Source of the DNA: Planctomycetota bacterium | GTDB taxonomy: Bacteria > Planctomycetota > JAJSAM01 > JAKLKS01 | Reading direction: 5' to 3' | Assembly: GCA_023150535.1 (NCBI GenBank) | Contig: JAKLKS010000002.1 | Span: 1-34,732, forward strand | Length of the DNA: 34,732 nucleotides | Shown here: positions 24,725 through 31,412 of the stretch, one piece after another | Layout: the number at the start of each line of letters is the position of its first letter | Numbering within the stretch: the first letter of the stretch is position 1 | The notes under the pieces: model-generated | The model's input: only the letters and a program-made list of their open reading frames with translations | What the model was told of the DNA's origin: nothing | Database searches by the model: none | Program-made: the position numbers and the translations under genes

Positions 24725-25039
24725 CTACCGCGACGAGAGGTAGTCACGAACCCTGTCGAGTGTCTGGTGAGCTGCGACGACGTAACCCTGCAACTCGCCA
24801 ACGCTCTTCGCGAGGGATCTCAGCACCTCGATCTCTCGCTGGCGGATCTCCAACTCACGACTCTTGAGTGCCTGTTCTGCTGCCGCCTGCTTCCTTTTCC
24901 CCGCTCGGTCACGGAAGTACCACCAAGTAATCAGCGTCCCAACACCCACGAGGAGGGAAAGCACGTACGGCCCAACCGCAGCCGCCAACTCTGAGAGCGC
25001 CCGTGTCAGGCCCTCCAAGGCCTGTACTGCGTCGGACAT
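24725..25039 (-). CDS. Small membrane protein with C-terminal coiled coil
   Basis: 104 residues from ATG with GAGGAGG at a good distance. One transmembrane helix (about residues 24-42, YVLSLLVGVGTLITWWYF) is followed by a basic stop-transfer (RDRAGKRK) and a charged helix of coiled-coil type to the end (QALKSRELEIRQREIEVLRS). Topology should be N-out/C-in. Such one-helix proteins occur as phage holin-like or unknown accessory proteins. No family is assigned. A TATACT box on the minus strand at 25079-25084 lies about 45 nt upstream, inside a larger inverted repeat. Confidence 0.65.
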   Translation of the reverse strand: MSDAVQALEGLTRALSELAAAVGPYVLSLLVGVGTLITWWYFRDRAGKRKQAAAEQALKSRELEIRQREIEVLRSLAKSVGELQGYVVAAHQTLDRVRDYLSSR

Positions 25040-25073
25040 GCCCGGCCTCCTCGCGGTCGCCCATGCTCGTCGC

Positions 25074-25131
25074 GTCTGAGTATAGGCGGATGCACGGGCG
25101 GTCACTACGGTTATAGTCCTACGACTCAGAC
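25074..25131 (-). promoter_or_regulatory. Inverted repeat with minus-strand -10 box
   Basis: GTCTGAGT (25074-25081) plus TAGG (25083-25086) is mirrored by CCTA (25118-25121) plus ACTCAGAC (25124-25131). The minus strand reads TATACT at 25084-25079, a good -10 for the gene starting at 25039; TAGTGA 17 nt further upstream is only a weak -35. The repeat could be an operator or the footprint of a lost element. Confidence 0.35.
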
Positions 25132-25203
25132 ACTCACGTAGTGCACCATCCCCACTATTGGCGAGATCCACCCGATCGTCTCGCCTGCGCGACGCGCAAC
25201 CCG

Positions 25204-25319
25204 CTACCCAACCACCTCGTCCCACCCCACCCACTGGTACCCGTGTCGGAGCCCGAGGATGCGGGCCCACCGGTCCGTGAGAAGGCGGTCCCCCTCCCGA
25301 CCCGGGCATGCGCATGTCC
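25204..25319 (-). pseudogene. C-terminal remnant of a MWPPEKQLG-family gene (copy 3)
   Basis: The minus frame reads PGREGDRLLTDRWARILGLR and then HGYQWVGWDEVVG before a TAG stop. This matches the C-terminal extension of the paralogue at 16068-16892 residue for residue over about 31 positions, and the DNA at 25228-25295 matches 16122-16188 with only a few differences. Homology starts a few codons from the end of an IS5-type remnant, so the rest of the gene was probably lost at that insertion. The stop differs from copy 2, which continues for about 15 further residues. Confidence 0.75.
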
Positions 25320-25332
25320 TTAAGGCCCTGTT

Positions 25333-25569
25333 TCATATCCCGCCCTCCCTTTCGAGAGCGCGGAGCAACTTGCGCCAGCAGATCAGTCCTGCGGCCAGTC
25401 GGTTGAAGGCGAGCCAGTGCGCTCTCGTCCGCTCGTAGCAGACGCGCAGCCGGCGAAAGTTGTTCATCCACGAGAAGGCTGCCTCCACGACCCAACGCGT
25501 CTTCCCGAGACCGCTTCCGTGGGTCTTGTCCTGGGGCCGCGCGAGCTGGGGCTCCCCCGCCCTGAGGTT
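25333..25569 (-). pseudogene. IS5-family transposase, C-terminal fragment
   Basis: The minus frame encodes KTRWVVEAAFSWMNNFRRLR, then VCYERTRAHWLAFNRLAAGL and ICWRKLLRALEREGGI to a stop. This is the conserved end of IS5-family DDE transposases: RWVVER-type glutamate motif, FxWL, RRLR, and a final hydrophobic helix with CWR. About 79 residues remain; the N-terminal DDE region is absent because an IS3 element lies at 25566. GGCCCTGTTTCATATCC just after the stop (25324-25340) looks like a terminal repeat of this type. It abuts TTAA (25320-25323), which would fit the YTAR target reported for part of the family. Confidence 0.65.
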
Positions 25570-25616
25570 TCGTTGGACACCCGACTGGAGGAAGATGTTC
25601 CTCGAAGGAGGTGTCC

Positions 25617-25988
25617 ATGGCGACGGGCAAGGAGGCGGGGGGCTCGCCGCGAGCCCGGAGGGCGAGCGGCGAGGCCCCCGGAGAGCGCGGGCGCTTCAGT
25701 TCGCGCCGGAAGATGGAGGCCGTACTCCGGTTGCTTCGCGGAGAGGACGTCGATGCCGTCTCCCGCGAGCTCGGGGTGGTCGCCTCGACACTGGGCGAGT
25801 GGAGGGAGCAGTTCATCCGTGGCGGGCAGGCCTCTCTGAAGAGCCGCATGGTCGACGACCACGACGAGGAGATCCGCCGGCTGCGCGCCAAGGTCGGGGA
25901 AATCACCATGTCCAACGAGCTCCTTCTCGAGAGGGCTCGCAAGGCGGAGGAGGGGATCCCTTTTCCTCCGCGGAGGTCGAGGCCTTGA
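25617..25988 (+). CDS. IS3 transposase OrfA
   Basis: 123 residues from ATG (a GTG lies 2 codons earlier), with AAGGAGGT 5 nt before the GTG. A helix-turn-helix typical of IS3 OrfA occupies residues ~28-62: RKMEAVLRLLRGEDVDAVSR, then VVASTLGEWREQF. A leucine-zipper-like helix follows (DEEIRRLRAKVGEITMSNEL), used for OrfA-OrfAB multimerisation. OrfA alone binds the element ends and regulates transposition. Its frame passes through CCCTTTT before terminating at 25988. Confidence 0.85.
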   Translation: MATGKEAGGSPRARRASGEAPGERGRFSSRRKMEAVLRLLRGEDVDAVSRELGVVASTLGEWREQFIRGGQASLKSRMVDDHDEEIRRLRAKVGEITMSNELLLERARKAEEGIPFPPRRSRP

Positions 25989-26884
25989 GCCGGGCCTGCT
26001 CGATCTCCGCGCGTCGGCCGTACGGACTGGCCCGGGTCTGCCGCGTCCTGGAGATCCCCCGCTCCACCGTCTACTCCCGCCGGGAGGTGACTGCGATGCC
26101 TCGACCACCGGCACGGCGCGGTCCGAGGGTCGGCATCGTGGCCGACGAGGACCTCCTGGCGGCCATCCGCTCCGTCCTGGCGGCCCCTACCTTCACCGGA
26201 GAGGGATACCGCAAGGTCTGGGCGCGGCTTCGTTCCCGGGGCGTGCGGACCGACCGCGACAGGGTCCGCCGGATGATGGGGCGCCACGGTCTCCTCGTCC
26301 CGCAGCGCGGCAGCAACCCGCACGGTCCCAAGGCCCACGACGGCTCGATCGTCACCGAAAGGCCCAACGAGATGTGGGCGACGGACATGACCGGCACCCT
26401 CACCGTCCGAGACGGAGCCGTGGGGGTCTTCATCGTCGTGGACCACGGCCCCGGGGACTGCGTGGGTATCCACGCGGCCAAGCGGGCCACGCGCTTCGAG
26501 GCCCTCGAGCCGCTCCGCCAGGGCGTCCGCGAGCACTTCGGCCGCTACGACGGCGGCGCCGCCGCTGGGCTCTCCCTCCGCCACGACCACGGAAGCCAGT
26601 TCATGAGCGACCACTACCAGCAGGACCTCGCCTTCCTCGGCATCCAGTCCAGCCCCGCCTTCGTGAGAGAGCCCCAGGGAAACGGCTGCGCCGAGCGCTT
26701 CATCCGCACACTCAAGGAGCAACTCCTCTGGGTGCGCACCTTCGACACCGTCGATGACCTCAACGAGGCTCTTCAGGACTTCAGGAGCCGATTCAACTCG
26801 GAATGGATCCTCGAAAGGCACGACTACCGCACGCCTTCCGAGGCCCGCGAACACATGGCGGTTGCCACCGGGGCGGCCGCGTGA
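25617..26884 (+). CDS. IS3 transposase OrfAB made by -1 frameshift (OrfB frame from 25961)
   Basis: OrfB lies in the -1 frame relative to OrfA. Joined at the slippery site it reads PFSSAEVEALSRACSISARR, then the HTH_21-like region (FTGEGYRKVWARLR...DRVRRMM). The rve integrase core carries all three catalytic acids: Asp in WATDMTG, Asp in LRHDHGSQF and Glu in GNGCAERFIRTLKEQ. It ends with FNSEWILERHDYRTPSEARE. This is the complete catalytic plan of IS3-type transposases. OrfB has no good start of its own, so it is expected only as the OrfAB fusion. The bounds given are those of the fusion, and the shift is at 25958-25964. Confidence 0.85.
25958..25976 (+). promoter_or_regulatory. Slippery heptamer and palindrome for -1 programmed frameshifting
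   Basis: C CCT TTT (25958-25964) is in the exact X XXY YYZ register of the OrfA frame. One nt later CCTCCGCGGAGG (25965-25976) is a perfect palindrome that could form a small hairpin. Slipping back one base gives CCC TTT and enters the OrfB frame. Confidence 0.6.
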
Positions 26885-26912
26885 TTACGATCAGCCGGCT
26901 GTCCAACAAATC

Positions 26913-27104
26913 GCGGGCGGTTCAGCCAGCACGGCCCGAAAGCGCTCGAGTTTCCTCCCCACCCTGGAGGTGGGAGCCGCCCGAGTGGCGTCGAGCACGC
27001 TGCCGAGCACGTCGCGCAGAAACGAGGCCGCCTGGGGCGTGAAGCGCTTCTGGAAGGCCGAGGAGCTGGCGAAGGCCTCTCGGAGGCGCTGAGGCCGTTC
27101 CTAG
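26913..27104 (-). pseudogene. IS4-like transposase, N-terminal fragment
   Basis: The minus frame after a TAG near 27104 reads RLREAFASSSAFQKRFTPQA, then ASFLRDVLGSVLDATRAAP and VGRKLERFRAVL before running into the right end of the IS3 element. The FQKRFTPxAxxFLRxxL pattern is like the N-terminal helical region of IS4-type transposases. It differs from the broken transposase at 1536-2988, so it is a separate element. No matching core or C-terminus is present on the far side of the IS3; an IS5-type end lies there instead. Family call by eye from about 60 residues. Confidence 0.4.
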
Positions 27105-27250
27105 GCCCCGGCGTTGAGGTTCTGGGCCCGAAGGCGGTCGCGGGGTCGATGTGACTCGCAACTCATCCCCCCCTCCCGAGGCTCAGCTCCGAGAGTACCC
27201 TTGCCGGTCCGGCCGGTTGTCGATGGTAGCTGACTCCAAGGAGACCTCTA

Positions 27251-27982
27251 ATGCCCGCCGATCCGCCGTGCGCATGGCGAACGACTCCCGGTGGCTCTGT
27301 GGGGTACTCCATCGCATCCCTGGCCGCGTGGGGCATCGTCGGACAGGTCATCCCGGGAGTCGTGATCGCTGTGAGCTGGGCAGCAACCCACCAGGGGACT
27401 CCGACTCCCGAAGACATCGACGACCGCATCGCCTGCCAGTTCATGTGGATTCAGGCCGCCTCTCTCGTCGGCGCGCTTGGGGTGTGGGGAATCCTGCGCT
27501 GGAGCCGGCGGCTCGCCGACGCGCCCACTCCTGCTCCTTCGCGCAGGCCCCTGCTCTTCCTGTCGGCTTGGGTGGTTGGAGCGACCGTTGCCTGCCTCGC
27601 GGCACAGTTCCTGATCGAACGACTCCTTGAGGCGATTGGCTATCCAATCCTCCCCCAGGGCACCGTGACCAAGGCGATCCGCGAGGATGCCGTGGGGGCG
27701 TTCCTCGCTCTCGTCGTCCTCGCCCCAGTCGCTGAGGAACTGATCTTCCGGCGGATCGTACTCCGCACGCTCAATGCAGGAATGGGCCCCGTCATCGCGA
27801 TCCTCGGCTCTTCACTCGCATTCGCCATCGCGCACGGGGACCTCAAGGCAATCCCCCTCTACCTGATCATCGGCGTGGTCACCGCTGTTGCCTACTTGCG
27901 GACGGGGCAGCTCTCGGTTCCCATCCTCATCCACGCAGCCAACAACGCGGTCTCGTTCGCCTTGACCCTCTCCGACTCCTGA
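27251..27982 (+). CDS. CPBP-family intramembrane metalloprotease
   Basis: 243 residues from ATG with AAGGAG at 8 nt. Several membrane segments are visible (YSIASLAAWGIVGQVIPGVV, FMWIQAASLVGALGVWGIL, LLFLSAWVVGATVACLAAQF, and three more in the C-terminal half). The Abi/CAAX-protease motifs are complete: EELIFRR (motif 1, EExxxR), FAIAHGD (motif 2, FxxxH) and HAANNAV (motif 3, HxxxN). In the family these residues bind a metal ion or activate water inside the membrane. Bacterial members act in bacteriocin self-immunity, processing of membrane proteins or phage-related exclusion. It stands alone after the IS cluster, with nothing nearby to name a substrate. Confidence 0.85.
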   Translation: MPADPPCAWRTTPGGSVGYSIASLAAWGIVGQVIPGVVIAVSWAATHQGTPTPEDIDDRIACQFMWIQAASLVGALGVWGILRWSRRLADAPTPAPSRRPLLFLSAWVVGATVACLAAQFLIERLLEAIGYPILPQGTVTKAIREDAVGAFLALVVLAPVAEELIFRRIVLRTLNAGMGPVIAILGSSLAFAIAHGDLKAIPLYLIIGVVTAVAYLRTGQLSVPILIHAANNAVSFALTLSDS

Positions 27983-28135
27983 GTGCCGAGCGCCACGGGT
28001 TTGAGGACGCGCCGGCGTCACCTACTGTCGGCCGCTGAGTCGATTCACGGCGTGCCGTCGCCCCTCGCGCAGGGCGGTCCTCCGGGGAACAAACAGGGAG
28101 AGGCCTCGAACCACTACATGGATGCGCCGTGCCCG

Positions 28136-28771
28136 TCAGCTCGTGACCGCGCGCACCCTTCGGTTGGCTGCGGCAAGGTCGAAGCAGTCGGGGTCAAATG
28201 CACCGCCCACCCACTTCAGGTTGCGCTCATGGTCTTGATGATTGGGGTGGCTCAGCACCCAGAGGAAGTTCTCGTAGCCGGCCACTCCACCGACGTCCTC
28301 GGGCGGACAGGCCCCCGCCCCCGCGACGCACGAAGGGACCTTCCCCGACGCCTCCCCCGCGGCGACTACCTTCTCCACCCGGATGGCGTGCTGCCACGAG
28401 TCGCCGGGATCGTACTCGTACTCGACCTCCTGCATCCCGCTGAGGGTGGCCTTCTCGAAGGTCAGGAGGCCCTCGTCGGCACAGTCCCCACCGGGGTCTT
28501 CCTCGATATCAGTCTTGGCGTCGCCGAACTCCTTTCCCCCGACTCGAAACAGGTGCCCGTGGGACGCGCTCCAGCCCATGGCGGCCTGCAGCACGAAGTG
28601 CAGCCGGTCGAGTGCGATGTCGGCAGGAACAAGGAGGCGGCGCCAGACCGCTGCGCGCGAGCCCTTCAGCGTCACACACACCTGGTACACGGTCCCCTCC
28701 CGCCTCGTCGGGGACCGCTTCGCCTGGTTTCGGGTTGAGGTCCCGCGTCGAGAGCGGCGGATAGCGGACAT
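28136..28771 (-). CDS. Plasmid pRiA4b ORF-3-like protein
   Basis: 211 residues from ATG with GGAGGA 7 nt upstream. After a basic tail (residues 1-27) the core matches the pRiA4b ORF-3/MM3350-like fold: VYQVCVTLKGSRAAVWRRLL, DIALDRLHFVLQAAMGWS, SHGHLFRVGGKEFG, then MQEVEYEYDPGDSWQHAIRV with the hallmark YxYDxGDxWxH. GAGACPPEDVGGVAGYENFL follows, and the tail WVGGAFDPDCFDLAAANRRV is the usual ending. The family is widespread on plasmids and chromosomes. Its biochemical function is unknown; some members are linked with mobile elements. It is a monocistron, divergent from the AT-hook gene across a 364-nt interval. Confidence 0.9.
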   Translation of the reverse strand: MSAIRRSRRGTSTRNQAKRSPTRREGTVYQVCVTLKGSRAAVWRRLLVPADIALDRLHFVLQAAMGWSASHGHLFRVGGKEFGDAKTDIEEDPGGDCADEGLLTFEKATLSGMQEVEYEYDPGDSWQHAIRVEKVVAAGEASGKVPSCVAGAGACPPEDVGGVAGYENFLWVLSHPNHQDHERNLKWVGGAFDPDCFDLAAANRRVRAVTS

Positions 28772-29135
28772 CGGGTCGTCCTCCGTGACCGTTGGTCAGA
28801 GGATCGTACCAACGATGCGCGCGGTGTCCTTGCTCACACCGGCGCTCCGGCGTCGGCGTGCCGCATTCGCCTCGGGGCCATCTCTCGGGAGCGCGCCCCC
28901 TGCCCCCCGTAATCGCCCGTAGGGACCCGATGCACAATCGTTGCGCAGTCTCTACTCCTCCGAGATACGATGAGCCCGACTGTCGCAAGGAGCAAAGGGT
29001 CCTGCTTTGTCTGTCTCCTAGGGACTGGCCGCACCGAGTCGGCGTCGGGTTTTCTCTCCAACGTCCTTCCGCCGGTTCAGGCAACGGAGCCGGGGGCACG
29101 GTCCAAACACTGCCGTAGGCACGAAAGGAGGCTCC
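28772..29135. other. Divergent intergenic region
   Basis: 364 nt between the pRiA4b ORF-3-like gene (minus) and the AT-hook gene (plus). TTGCGC followed after 19 nt by TACGAT (around 28940-28970, plus strand) is a weak promoter candidate for the AT-hook gene. I see no protein gene here. It ends in the AAAGGAGG ribosome site of the next gene. Confidence 0.35.
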
Positions 29136-29582
29136 TTGCTGAGCTACAAGTCGATGGCAAAGGCTGCATCGAAGCGCCGCGACCGTCTCCGCTCGCAGGT
29201 CGCCAGCGCGAAGGCTGACCTCGCCAAGATGGAGCTGGAACTGCAACTCTTGGAACGCATCCTCACTGCACTCCCTTCTCGCGAGGCGAAGCGCGGCCCA
29301 GGCCGTCCCCGGGGCTCCGTTAAGAAGGCCGCGAAGCGCGGAGGGAAGCCGGGGAAGTGGCGTCCCGGCCGGCCCGGTCGCCCGCCGAAGTGGTACCTGG
29401 AGCAGCAGAAGGAGCAGAAGGCGGCGACGACCGCTCCCGCCAAGAAGGCGAAGAAGGCCAAGGCCGGCAAGAAGAAGCCCGTCTCCCCCAAGGTCCTCGC
29501 TGCTCTTGAGCGCGCCCGGGCAGCCCGGGCGGCCAAGGTCCAGGCTGGCAAATCCCCGGAATCGTCCACAATTCAAGAGTAG
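29136..29582 (+). CDS. AT-hook, lysine/alanine-rich nucleoid-type protein
   Basis: 148 residues. The start is a TTG: AAAGGAGG lies 4 nt before it, while the first ATG (29154) is 21 nt from that site, too far. The N-terminal ~45 residues form a charged helix of coiled-coil type (ASKRRDRLRSQVASAKADLA, MELELQLLERIL), suited to oligomerisation. Two AT-hook cores follow (RGPGRPRGSVKK, RPGRPGRPPKW). The C-terminal part is lysine/alanine-rich (KKAKKAKAGKKK) like eukaryotic H1 tails, ending in a helix (VLAALERARAARAAK). This plan, a dimer helix plus AT-hooks, resembles H-NS-like or Lsr2-like silencers, although the family is not recognised. It probably binds the minor groove of AT-rich DNA, including horizontally acquired DNA. 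Confidence 0.7.
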   Translation: MLSYKSMAKAASKRRDRLRSQVASAKADLAKMELELQLLERILTALPSREAKRGPGRPRGSVKKAAKRGGKPGKWRPGRPGRPPKWYLEQQKEQKAATTAPAKKAKKAKAGKKKPVSPKVLAALERARAARAAKVQAGKSPESSTIQE

Positions 29583-29730
29583 GTAGCTAGAACCAACTAG
29601 GGGATCACCTACACAGGTAGGATGCGGGCGCACTGACCCGGATGGTCGGACGCCACATGGACAGGTTCCGACTTGTTGGCCAGCAGGGAGGACCCAGCGC
29701 GACGGAGCCAAGGGTCGTGAGGAGGGCGAT

Positions 29731-30570
29731 ATGGAAGTAGAACTCGATCCTGCAGTTCACGGAAGGCCCACGCACTGGTTCGAGTCCCGGGCGGCATGGA
29801 TCAATTTCGTCACCGCAGTCTTGGCCTTGTTTGGGTCAATCTGGGGCTGGCAAGGGAAGGCGGAGGCTGGAAGGGCCACGGCCGAGAGTGCGGCACTGGC
29901 CGCTCACGTTGCGACGTTGAATGGTCTCATAGGAAGAACCGCCGAGGCCCAACGCCAGCTAGAGGGATCCTTGGACGGGATACAGAAGGCGATTCACCGG
30001 ATGCAGGCAGAATCGGGCGCGCTCGTGGAGTCGACATCCAAGCGCATCGACGCCGAGTGCTCTCGCGCCCTGAAGCACCAATCCGACATTACGACGGAGA
30101 TACTCTCCAGAGTGCGTCAAGAGGTCGCCGACAAGGTCGAGTTACTCAGGGTCCGAATCAAGGATGCTGAGGCTGCTGCGACTAGCGCTTCGGCTGCAGC
30201 GGCTATCGCACGAGCCGTTGCAGGGGAGCTCTCTCGAACTCCTGCCAATCCGACTGCTGATCCGCCACGGACTCCCTCTATGGGGCCATCTCCGCTCAAG
30301 CGCCCTTCAAAGACACCGAAGAGGATCTCCATCTCCGGCTCGGGGAATCGAGTCGTCCTCGAAGTCCCGAAGGGGACAGTTTTCCTTCCGGCGGAAGACT
30401 ACGTCATCGAGGACAAGGGCGATCGGCGCATCCATGTCGCTCCTGGCTCCGACATTCTCATCAACATCACGGGGTCGAGGAACATCCTCTACATCCCCGA
30501 AGACCTCCGTCCCCTCGTTTCCGTCGAGGACATGGGGAGGGACAATTCGGTCCAGTTCTTCCAAGAGTAG
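29731..30570 (+). CDS. Membrane-anchored coiled-coil protein with C-terminal beta domain
   Basis: 279 residues from ATG with GAGGAGG 6-8 nt upstream. A single hydrophobic segment (about residues 22-40, AAWINFVTAVLALFGSIWGW) would anchor it near the N-terminus. A long charged helix follows to ~165 (ATLNGLIGRTAEAQRQLEGS, SDITTEILSRVRQEVADKVE), then an Ala-rich stretch and a Pro-rich linker. The last ~80 residues look like a small beta domain with repeated short strands (ISGSGNRVVLEVP, DILINITGSRNILYIP, RDNSVQFF). No enzyme motif. Family unknown. It points towards, and is convergent with, the Orc1/Cdc6-like module. It could be a structural sensor or scaffold at the membrane. Confidence 0.6.
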   Translation: MEVELDPAVHGRPTHWFESRAAWINFVTAVLALFGSIWGWQGKAEAGRATAESAALAAHVATLNGLIGRTAEAQRQLEGSLDGIQKAIHRMQAESGALVESTSKRIDAECSRALKHQSDITTEILSRVRQEVADKVELLRVRIKDAEAAATSASAAAAIARAVAGELSRTPANPTADPPRTPSMGPSPLKRPSKTPKRISISGSGNRVVLEVPKGTVFLPAEDYVIEDKGDRRIHVAPGSDILINITGSRNILYIPEDLRPLVSVEDMGRDNSVQFFQE

Positions 30571-30701
30571 TTGAGTCTCCACTCAGACCCTCATTCTGGA
30601 TACAGGGCATGTCCGTTCAGGAAGGCGTTGAGGCTCGCCTCCGATTCAATCACTCTGCCTCGACCTTGCGATGAGGACAGGCCGCGGAGCGCACCCGCCT
30701 G

Positions 30702-31385
30702 CTACCTCGCCCCCTGCGGGACGTAGACGGCCTCCAGCGCCCGCAACCGGACCGCCTGCAGTTCGTCCAGCCCGCGCGACTCCAGGATCCGCTCCATGAG
30801 GGCGACCTGCCGCACCGCGCATGCGGTGACCGCCGTCCCCCGGACGTACGGCTGGGCGGCGAGGGAGAAGTGCGGCAGGAGGTCCTGGACCTGGCGCGCG
30901 AAGTAGGCGCGCTGCCGGTCCGCGTGCTCGGGCAGGGTCGCCGCGACTTCGCGCTCGACGCGGAGGTCCACGGGGAACGAGTGGACCTGACGGATGACGC
31001 CGACGTGGAGCATCGCGGAGACCCCGGCGATCTCCTCCTCCGACAGCGAGCCGCGAAGCCCCCGCTCGAGCTGGGCGTGCCAACCTGTGGGCAGGCGGTT
31101 GCCGATGATGGCCGGGAACATCCGCTCCTCCGGGGCGGCGTCCCAGAGCCGGAGCAGCTTGTAGGAGGCGGTGACCAGGAAGTGGTCCCGGTACGCACGG
31201 TACGGCGCCTGGTAGGCCAGCACGTGCGCGGGGTCCCGCTCCGTGGCCACGCGGATCTCGGAGTCGAAGCCGTGCGGGGCCAAGGCCTCCGTCACGCGGA
31301 GCGGCTTCCCCGTCCGTCGCTCGACGACGCGGCACAGGTCCAGTGCGTAGTCAGGGACGCCCAGTTGCTTCTCCGGAGGCCACAT
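30702..31385 (-). CDS. MWPPEKQLG-family protein, paralogue 1 (short form)
   Basis: 227 residues; start ATG opens MWPPEKQLGVPDYALDLC. I do not recognise the family, but it is clearly paralogous to the 274-residue protein at 16068-16892 over the first ~210 residues. Conserved blocks are VERRTGKP, FDSE-R-A, HVLAY---YR-YRDHFLV, LRLW---EER, SFPVDLRVERE-AA--P-H, and DRQRAY-ARQV-DL-PHF. It lacks the GREGDRLLTDRWAR extension and ends in a helix (LDELQAVRLRALEAVYVP). It starts 25 nt after the stop of the Orc1/Cdc6-like ATPase and is surely co-transcribed. A GATAAG motif overlapping that stop lies 21 nt before this start. The steady pairing with the ATPase suggests a direct partner (loader, regulator or effector). 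Function not known. Confidence 0.8.
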   Translation of the reverse strand: MWPPEKQLGVPDYALDLCRVVERRTGKPLRVTEALAPHGFDSEIRVATERDPAHVLAYQAPYRAYRDHFLVTASYKLLRLWDAAPEERMFPAIIGNRLPTGWHAQLERGLRGSLSEEEIAGVSAMLHVGVIRQVHSFPVDLRVEREVAATLPEHADRQRAYFARQVQDLLPHFSLAAQPYVRGTAVTACAVRQVALMERILESRGLDELQAVRLRALEAVYVPQGAR

Positions 31386-31406
31386 GGCCCCGCTTAGATG
31401 TGGGGG

Positions 31407-31412
31407 CTTATC
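31407..31412 (-). promoter_or_regulatory. GATAAG motif upstream of MWPPEKQLG paralogue 1
   Basis: GATAAGCCCC on the minus strand lies 21 nt before the start codon and overlaps the ATPase stop. The same GATAAG occurs 23 nt before paralogue 2 (16916-16921) and 25 nt before the ATPase (32491-32496), in both ATPase and paralogue 1 as GATAAGCCCC. It could be a -10-like box or an operator for the module. Confidence 0.35.

Larger units (their letters stand above)
25566..26912 (+). mobile_element. IS3-family insertion sequence
   Basis: About 1.35 kb bounded by imperfect inverted repeats. The left end contains GTTTCGTTGGACACCCGACTG and the right end reads CAGCCGGCTGTCCAACAAAT, sharing a GTTGGACA core and CCG-x-CTG. 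It carries two overlapping frames (orfA, orfB) with an in-register slippery heptamer. Both frames look intact, so this may be the only active transposon here. It sits between an IS5-type fragment and an IS4-type fragment, that is, inside older IS debris. Exact ends and any 3-4 bp target duplication could not be fixed by eye. Confidence 0.8.

Noticed and set aside
24725-26854. Minus-strand open frame of ~709 codons
   Set aside because: Only the last 104 codons form a real gene with its own ribosome site. The rest is antisense to the IS3 element and passes through IS5 debris in the wrong frame.
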